64,000 bases of DNA, taken from Korobacter sp036501185. Lineage in GTDB: Bacteria > Acidobacteriota > Terriglobia > Terriglobales > Acidobacteriaceae. The position numbers were made by a program, and so were the translations under genes. The stretch spans positions 1 to 64,000 of the forward strand of contig DASYAU010000091.1 in assembly GCA_036501185.1 (NCBI GenBank), read 5' to 3'. Below the pieces are notes generated by a model. It did no database searches. It saw nothing but the letters and a program-made list of their open reading frames with translations, and had not been told where the DNA came from. Shown here piece by piece: positions 58,633-64,000 of the stretch (position 1 is the stretch's first letter; each line of letters opens with the position of its first letter).

Positions 58633-60879
58633 GTGTCTTTGAAGATACTGCTGGCCGACGACAGTATGACTGCCCAAAACATGGGCAAGAAAATATTGAG
58701 CGACGCCGGCTACGACGTTGTCTCGGTAAGCAATGGGGCAGCGGCCGTAAAAAAGATCGCGGAGATCAATCCTTCCCTCTGCATTCTCGACATCTACATG
58801 CCCGGCTACACCGGCCTGGAAGTTTGTGACAAGGTAAAGTCTTCTCCTGCCACGGCACGTATGCCGGTGCTGCTCACGGTCGGGAAGATGGAACCGTACA
58901 AACCAGAGGAAGGCGCGCGGGTTCGCGCCGACGGCGTCATCGTAAAGCCGTTCGAAGCGAGTGAGCTCTTGCGTGCGGTGCAGCGCTTTTCGACGCGCGC
59001 AAGCGGCATACAGACCGCTGCGGCGGCTGCGGCACCAGCAGCTGCATCTCCGCCGCCACCGCCGGCTTCTACACCGGCGACGTACGAAAAAACAGTTAAG
59101 CTTACGCGCGAACAGTTGAAAGAGATCATGGACCCGTCGTCGCCGAAATGGCATGGCGGCACGGTGAGTCCGGAAGTTGCGCCCGCCGCCGCGGCGCGTA
59201 CGGACATGGCCGCCGAAGTTGCACAAGCTCCGGCACTCGCTGTGGAAGACGTGGTGGCGAATACAAAGATGGGGTCCACGGCGGACGGTATGCCGGGTTT
59301 TGCCGCTGCGGCAGTAGCTGAACCAGCACCTGCGGCGATTGCGCGAATCCACGAGCAGCCCTCAAATGGAGATCGCGCTCTCGCCATCGCTGTGGTGGAA
59401 GCGCCGGTCAGGCCGGCAGCTGAATTGGATGCCGGTCCGAACGCCTCGGCCGTGCTGCCGGGGTTTGTGGATTACCTGATTGCCAATGCGGCGATCGTGG
59501 GTGTCACAGCGGAAATAATGGAAGGTGCGCCGGTTAAGACTGCGGAAGGCGCACTCGCGGCCTCGAGTGCGGAGTTCGCGGTTGAAGCGCAAGCCACAGT
59601 CGAAGCCACAGAGCCTGCGGCAGTGCCCGTAGAAACCGCGGCGATGAAACCTGCCGCGCCACCTGTGTCGACGAAACTCGAAGGCGGCGTGGCAATCGGC
59701 AAGATTCCCGTCACCGATCCAGCATTGGAAGTCGCGCCGCCGGTTGCCATCACACCGACGCCCGACCCGCAGTTTGAAGCACCGTCGGAGATTGCGGTCG
59801 CAAACGCTACCGAACAGGGCCTACAGCCAACCTCGCGAGCGGCGGAGTCAGCCGGCGTCGAGACCGCCACCGACCCGAACCTCTCGCCCATGATCGGACT
59901 GGTGGATGCTGTGCATCCGCTGGAGGGTGGTCGCTACGTTGTGCCTGAGGCTCCTGTGGAAGCTGCGTCGAGCAACGAGCCAGAGGAGAAAAATTCGGCT
60001 CAGCCAGCGACAGGAGCGGGCATAGGAGCATCCGCGGTTGCATCTCCTGCGCAGAGCGGCAAGAAATCGAAGAAGGGCAAAGAAATGCGGCCGGTCCCGG
60101 CAGTGGCACCGGATATTCCGGCTGGGACTACGCCTGATTCGCATGCGCAGAAGGAAGTTAAGCCTGCGGCGGCGAAGCCGGAAGTTTCCGCGGAGATCGC
60201 GGCTGTGCTCGATCTACTGAGCCAGACGGCCGGTATGCCGATTGGTTCAACCGAAAATCCCACGGCAGGATTTGAGTCCGTGGAAGACGCTGCTGCCACA
60301 CCCCTGATTTCCTCGACAGCGTCGCGGGTGTGGATGGCAGAGGAAGTGGCATTAACGGAATCGGAAAACACGATTTCGCTCGAAAACGAAATGCGCATGG
60401 CCTATGCGCCTTCGAGGGTGGACCACCGCGAGCTTGCTGAGACGCAATCGATCTCAGGGGCGATGGTGGATCAATCAGCGATGGTGACGGCAGCGCCTGC
60501 GGAGGACCCGGTGCGGGATGACAAGACTGCGCCCAAATCCGCGATGCCAGATCCAGAAGAGTCATCTTCTGGAGCGGGTGCATCGCCAACCCAAGAACTA
60601 GCCGCAGCCATGGCTGCGGCGTTCGGTGGGGCACTTCCAAAAGAAGATTTGGCCCGCGCTGAAGAAACCCAGTCGATTTCGGAGGAGGTACGCCGCTTCG
60701 CGTTAGGCGACGCGTACAAACCGAAACCGACGTTCGGTGGCGCTGCCATTGATGACCCCGACGAGCGCACGGTGACCACGGCAAAGCTCTCGGCTGCCAT
60801 CAGCCGGGTGCTGGACCGCTTGAAGCCGCAGCTCATCGCCGAGATTCTCCAGGAACTCGAAGAAGCGAAGGAAGAATGA
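58633..60879 (+). CDS. Receiver-domain protein with very long low-complexity tail
   Basis: 748 residues from the GTG at 58633 (AAGGA ribosome binding site). Residues 1-125 are a CheY-type receiver: SLKILLADDSMTAQNMGKKIL, phospho-acceptor Asp near LCILDIYMPGYTG, and VIVKPF with the Lys. The remaining 600 residues are Ala/Pro/Glu-rich and lack a recognisable domain until a short conserved-looking C-terminus (RAEETQSISEEVRRFALGDAYKPKPTFGGAAIDD, EERTVTTAKLSAAISRVLDRLKPQLIAEILQELEE, read in parts). ETQSIS occurs twice. Followed by an intrinsic terminator. Confidence 0.8.
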   Translation: MSLKILLADDSMTAQNMGKKILSDAGYDVVSVSNGAAAVKKIAEINPSLCILDIYMPGYTGLEVCDKVKSSPATARMPVLLTVGKMEPYKPEEGARVRADGVIVKPFEASELLRAVQRFSTRASGIQTAAAAAAPAAASPPPPPASTPATYEKTVKLTREQLKEIMDPSSPKWHGGTVSPEVAPAAAARTDMAAEVAQAPALAVEDVVANTKMGSTADGMPGFAAAAVAEPAPAAIARIHEQPSNGDRALAIAVVEAPVRPAAELDAGPNASAVLPGFVDYLIANAAIVGVTAEIMEGAPVKTAEGALAASSAEFAVEAQATVEATEPAAVPVETAAMKPAAPPVSTKLEGGVAIGKIPVTDPALEVAPPVAITPTPDPQFEAPSEIAVANATEQGLQPTSRAAESAGVETATDPNLSPMIGLVDAVHPLEGGRYVVPEAPVEAASSNEPEEKNSAQPATGAGIGASAVASPAQSGKKSKKGKEMRPVPAVAPDIPAGTTPDSHAQKEVKPAAAKPEVSAEIAAVLDLLSQTAGMPIGSTENPTAGFESVEDAAATPLISSTASRVWMAEEVALTESENTISLENEMRMAYAPSRVDHRELAETQSISGAMVDQSAMVTAAPAEDPVRDDKTAPKSAMPDPEESSSGAGASPTQELAAAMAAAFGGALPKEDLARAEETQSISEEVRRFALGDAYKPKPTFGGAAIDDPDERTVTTAKLSAAISRVLDRLKPQLIAEILQELEEAKEE

Positions 60880-60911
60880 GAAGCAGCATTCCGCAGAAAC
60901 TTGTCAGAAAG

Positions 60912-60941
60912 AGCCCTCCGCAAACGGAGGGCTTTTTCTTT
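60912..60941 (+). terminator. Intrinsic terminator after the receiver protein gene
   Basis: AGCCCTCCG-CAAA-CGGAGGGCT (60912-60933) followed by TTTTCTTT: a perfect 9-bp stem with T run. Confidence 0.92.
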
Positions 60942-61038
60942 CGTCACAGCACCCTGAGCGGGGCATCACAGCAAAGGCGTGGGCGATGTATTTACGGTAG
61001 TCGATATGAAGGTGACGTTAGATCCGCAGCCGTAGCAG

Positions 61039-61173
61039 ATGCCATCGGCGGTGGTGCCGATGGAGGTACGCTTGCTCGCGGAGTTGGAAACTATCCAATG
61101 CGCGCTGGCGAAGCTGAATCAGACGATGGTGCGAATCGCGGAAACATTGGAACGGGCTGCGCTGCGGCGATAA
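61039..61173 (+). CDS. Possible 44-residue helical peptide
   Basis: Frame from the ATG at 61039: MPSAVVPMEVRLLAELETIQ, continuing CALAKLNQTMVRIAETLERAALRR, a heptad-like pattern that would form an amphipathic helix or coiled coil. No good ribosome binding site precedes the ATG; GGAGG occurs before an internal TTG (61072). Its stop lies three bases from the stop of the convergent Usp gene. It may be real or chance. Confidence 0.35.
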   Translation: MPSAVVPMEVRLLAELETIQCALAKLNQTMVRIAETLERAALRR

Positions 61174-61176
61174 GAA

Positions 61177-62103
61177 TCATGCGCGAGCAGTGAAGACAGC
61201 GCAGGGCGCATGGCAGACCACCTCATACGCAATGGTGCTTCGGAAATGCGTAATTGCCTCGGGATGCGTGCTGCGGTGCAGACCCATCGCGATGGCGTCG
61301 GCACGCAGTTCGGACGCTAGCATGAGGATTTCGTCGGCCGGCTTTCCCCACATCACCCGGCAATCGAACGTTGGACAAAAACGCGCATGAGAGCGCATCA
61401 ATCCCTCGAGTTTCCTTTCGGCGGAGGCAAGCGCGTCGCGATGCCGATCCAGCGTGGCATCGACACTGTCCCACTTTCCACGCTCGGGTTCCGGGAAATG
61501 TTGGATGACATGGAGAAGAACCAACGGACACTTTCGTTCGACCGCGAAGTTTACGAGGTACGGCAGGGCTTCGATCGAAGCCGGCTCGAAGTTTGCGGCG
61601 AAGATCACTGGGCGCGGCTGACGCACGTTTTCGACCCCCGATTCCTCAAAGGACGGCCCGACGGTGACGACAGGGCACGGCGCACAGCGGATGATGGTTT
61701 CGGCGACCGAACCAAGCAGCAAACGTCCGAGGCCGCGACGGCCATGCGTGCCAATGACGACAAGTTCCACGTCATCTTCTGCAATCAACTGCTGGAGCTG
61801 CGGCCAGATTTCGCCGTCGCGCACGGCGACGTCGCAGCGAATGCCGGAAAGAGCGCCGAGGGCGTTGAGATGCATTTCGTATTCGGCAAGATCGCGACAA
61901 GCGACGTCATGGGCGGCAGCGAGCACGTCAGGACCAGCGAGCGTAAATCCCATCGAGGAGACGACGTGCGCGATATGCAATTTCGCGCCGAAATGCCTGG
62001 CGAGAGCGAGCGCGTGGCGCATGGCATTGCGGGACTCGGGGGCTAGGTCGGTAGCGATGAGGATCGACTTCGGATGCACGTGGAGAGCTGTTTGGAGAGG
62101 CAT
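61177..62103 (-). CDS. Universal stress protein with two Usp domains
   Basis: 308 residues. The first Usp domain (about 12-150) has ILIATDLAPESRNAMRHALALA and the ATP-loop VVIGTHGRRGLGRLLLGSVAETIIR, with the G-x2-G-x9-G-S pattern. The second (about 165-305) keeps the fold (PVIFAANFEPASIEALPYLVNFA) but its loop AIAMGLHRSTHPEAITHFRSTIAYEVV lacks it, so it probably does not bind ATP. Tandem Usp proteins act in stress survival. Convergent with the small peptide frame. Confidence 0.88.
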   Translation of the reverse strand: MPLQTALHVHPKSILIATDLAPESRNAMRHALALARHFGAKLHIAHVVSSMGFTLAGPDVLAAAHDVACRDLAEYEMHLNALGALSGIRCDVAVRDGEIWPQLQQLIAEDDVELVVIGTHGRRGLGRLLLGSVAETIIRCAPCPVVTVGPSFEESGVENVRQPRPVIFAANFEPASIEALPYLVNFAVERKCPLVLLHVIQHFPEPERGKWDSVDATLDRHRDALASAERKLEGLMRSHARFCPTFDCRVMWGKPADEILMLASELRADAIAMGLHRSTHPEAITHFRSTIAYEVVCHAPCAVFTARA

Positions 62104-62243
62104 GGCACCTCGATTCCGGCATCCTAAAATGTGGCGAGGACGCCCAACTTCCTGTCGTAAATATCGTTTCAGAACCTAGCCGGAAAAGCTGTGATCCACG
62201 GCACATTGCGCGTTGGCAAGTTCCCACCTAGTCTGGAACGGCC

Positions 62244-63626
62244 ATGCGATATTTACGGGCCATAGCCGGGATCTTGCTGCTGACTGCAATCGCGCTCTCC
62301 GCCGGTGGGCAGGGGGACCCGTATAAGCCAGTTCCTTATGTGAAGCTCACTCATCCGGAGTGGAGCAAGAATGCAGTGATCTACGAGCTGAACACTCGCC
62401 AGTTCACTGCCGAAGGGACGATTCGCTCAGCCGAACAGCAATTGCCACGACTGAAAGAGTTGGGGATCGACATCGTGTGGCTGATGCCGGTGCAGCCGAT
62501 TGGCGAGAAAAATCGCAAAGGAAAACTCGGCAGTCCGTACGCAGTGCAGGACTACCTGAAGGTGAACCCGGACCTTGGTACTTTGGACGACCTAAAGCAT
62601 TTCGTGCACACGGCGCATGAGCTCGGAATGCACGTGATACTCGATTGGGTGGCGAACCATACAGCCTGGGACAACGTGCTGGTGAAAGAACATCCCGAGT
62701 GGTACGCGAAGGACTGGAAGGGCGACTTCATGACAACCCCGTGGGAAGACTGGGGCGACATCATCGATCTCGACTACAGCCAACAAGGTCTGCGGCGGTA
62801 CATGGCCAATGCCATGAAGTACTGGGTGCGGGAAGCGGATATCGATGGGTTTCGATGTGATGTAGCCGGGTACGTGCCGCTCGATTTCTGGAACAACGCT
62901 CGCAAAGAACTGGATGCCATCAAGCCCATGTTCATGCTGGCCGAATGGGAGACGCGGGACCTGCACGCCGACGCGTTTGACATGACGTACGCCTGGACGT
63001 GGTACGACGAAGTGGGCAAGATTGTGCGCGGAGAGGCAGGCGATCTTGGCGGACTGACTCACTATTATTCACTGAACCAAAAAGCGTGGCCGCCGAACAT
63101 CATGCGGATGCTTTTCACCAGCAACCACGATAAGAACTCGTGGGAAGGAACCGAGTTCGAGCAGTTCGGCGACGGGCTGCACGCCGCGATGGTGCTCTCG
63201 TTCGTCAGCGACGGGATGCCGCTGATCTACAACGGGCAGGAGGCGGGGAACCGGAAACGGCTGAAGTTCTTCGAACGCGATCCAATCGATTGGCGGGAAG
63301 ATCCCAACGGCGAACTCTACAAGAAGCTCATCGCGCTGAAGCACGAGCACACGGCGCTGTGGAACGCCCACTGGGGCTCGCCCATGGTGCAGATCGTAAA
63401 CAGCGCGCCGGAGGAGGTGTTCAGCTTCGTGCGGCAGAACGAGCACGAGAAAGTGCTGGCGGTGTTCAACTTCTCCGCGCAGCCGCAGAGCGTGGCGTTT
63501 CGCGGAGGTCCATTCGAGGGCGCGTACTCCGACTATTTCAACGGGGAAATCATCCACATGAACAGCGGGACGAAACTCACAGTCCCTGCGTGGGGATATT
63601 TCGTTTTCATCTTGCCAAAGAAATAA
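62244..63626 (+). CDS. Secreted alpha-amylase family (GH13) glycoside hydrolase
   Basis: 460 residues with a signal peptide (MRYLRAIAGILLLTAIALSAGGQ). The GH13 catalytic signatures are all present: region I HVILDWVANHT, region II GFRCDVAGYV with the nucleophile Asp, region III MLAEWE with the acid/base Glu, and region IV FTSNHDKNS with the transition-state Asp. The barrel starts ELNTRQFTAEGTIRSAEQQLPRLKELGIDIVWLMPV. A C-terminal beta domain ends VPAWGYFVFIL. It is a periplasmic or exported alpha-glucan hydrolase or related enzyme. Confidence 0.93.
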   Translation: MRYLRAIAGILLLTAIALSAGGQGDPYKPVPYVKLTHPEWSKNAVIYELNTRQFTAEGTIRSAEQQLPRLKELGIDIVWLMPVQPIGEKNRKGKLGSPYAVQDYLKVNPDLGTLDDLKHFVHTAHELGMHVILDWVANHTAWDNVLVKEHPEWYAKDWKGDFMTTPWEDWGDIIDLDYSQQGLRRYMANAMKYWVREADIDGFRCDVAGYVPLDFWNNARKELDAIKPMFMLAEWETRDLHADAFDMTYAWTWYDEVGKIVRGEAGDLGGLTHYYSLNQKAWPPNIMRMLFTSNHDKNSWEGTEFEQFGDGLHAAMVLSFVSDGMPLIYNGQEAGNRKRLKFFERDPIDWREDPNGELYKKLIALKHEHTALWNAHWGSPMVQIVNSAPEEVFSFVRQNEHEKVLAVFNFSAQPQSVAFRGGPFEGAYSDYFNGEIIHMNSGTKLTVPAWGYFVFILPKK

Positions 63627-63629
63627 GCG

Positions 63630-64000
63630 CTACTTCTTGTCCATCTCCGCGGGGATTGGATTATCCGGGCGTTCCGAGTCCCACAGGATGGAGACGACCC
63701 ACCAGCGCTGTCCGTCCCAGGCAAACTGGAAGGAATTGATCCCGCGCTCGAAGGCCTTGTCTCCTGGCGCGTGGTGCGATTCGTAACTGGAGAAGCTGTG
63801 GGCGACGTTGCCGAAGCGCACCGTTTTCGTTTCCATCGGGTTCTCGAAAAAGCCCTCTTTCAGGAAGTAATCGCCAGCCCCCTTGATGTAGTCGTCAACC
63901 GTCATCTCAACCACAACGTCGGCGTTACTCTTGCGGCTCTTCTCGGCGGCGGTGAGCCTGGCGCCAGGGAGAAACAGTGAACGGAAACGGTCCCAATTGC
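63630..64000 (-). CDS. SnoaL/NTF2-like protein (5' end beyond the window)
   Basis: The frame is open from 64000 to the stop at 63630 (about 122 codons); the start is outside the window. Visible: NWDRFRSLFLPGARLT, VVVEMTVDDYIKGAGDYFLKEGFFE and NSFQFAWDGQRWWVVSILWDSE. That is the NTF2-like (SnoaL/DUF4440) pattern, with a W-x2-F motif near the start and the C-terminal W..G.RWW...I.W. It is convergent with the amylase gene. Function unknown. Confidence 0.75.
   Translation of the reverse strand, partial: NWDRFRSLFLPGARLTAAEKSRKSNADVVVEMTVDDYIKGAGDYFLKEGFFENPMETKTVRFGNVAHSFSSYESHHAPGDKAFERGINSFQFAWDGQRWWVVSILWDSERPDNPIPAEMDKK

Overview
The window reads as chromosomal DNA of a GC-rich Gram-negative bacterium, most probably an acidobacterium of the Koribacter/Terriglobales kind. 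This placement is inferred from gene content and my recollection of that group; no search was run. Supporting points are a full lipid A/LPS gene set, a GltX plus GatB pair, a Ser/Thr kinase fused to a TolB-like propeller, several secreted proteins with carboxypeptidase-regulatory or TonB C-terminal domains, and several families of short palindromic intergenic repeats. No tRNA, rRNA, CRISPR array, insertion sequence or prophage was recognised.

Layout. The left edge cuts into rplU (ribosomal protein L21, minus strand). Two tandem secreted SnoaL-like proteins follow, then an APC permease and an adenosine-deaminase-family gene, a tiny lysine-rich protein, a uvrD/pcrA helicase, gltX, two secreted regulatory-like domain proteins, a TIGR01777 epimerase, a DPP-IV-type peptidase, a UvrC-like half protein and a DnaC-type ATPase (1-16.0 kb). 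A conserved tilS-hpt-ftsH block (16.4-20.5 kb) ends in a strong terminator. Directly after it lies a retron-type reverse transcriptase (20.7-22.0 kb) broken by a one-base frameshift, with a possible msr-msd region in front. Then come a secreted protein, a phosphoesterase, panC, the kinase-propeller protein, an alkyladenine glycosylase, a Bcp peroxiredoxin and TonB-domain and hydrolase genes (22.5-32.4 kb), followed by gatB.

From 34.9 to 46.3 kb is an envelope region: waaA, lpxK, a degenerate PfkB-like protein, a heptosyltransferase, an ICMT-like methyltransferase, a DUF3108 protein, ruvA, a GT-C glycosyltransferase, a Wzy-like polymerase and lpxC. The right part holds a receiver-PilZ protein, folK, an HU protein, DinB, mnmG, a CADD-like protein, an ABC exporter pair, rpe, a BamD-like lipoprotein, a receiver protein with a very long low-complexity tail, a double Usp protein, a GH13 enzyme and a truncated SnoaL-like gene at the right edge.

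Most notable are: (1) the bcp gene at 28977-29435 has an in-frame TGA exactly at the peroxidatic cysteine, followed by a SECIS-like hairpin, so it is very probably a selenoprotein that ordinary gene calling splits; (2) the retron-type RT with a possible ncRNA and a -1 frameshift in a C run; (3) the hpt gene in its conserved tilS-hpt-ftsH position has lost the catalytic PRPP-binding acids; (4) a CADD-type protein keeps all residues needed for self-sacrificing pABA synthesis and lies a few kb from folK; (5) a palindromic repeat family shows compensatory base changes between its copies.
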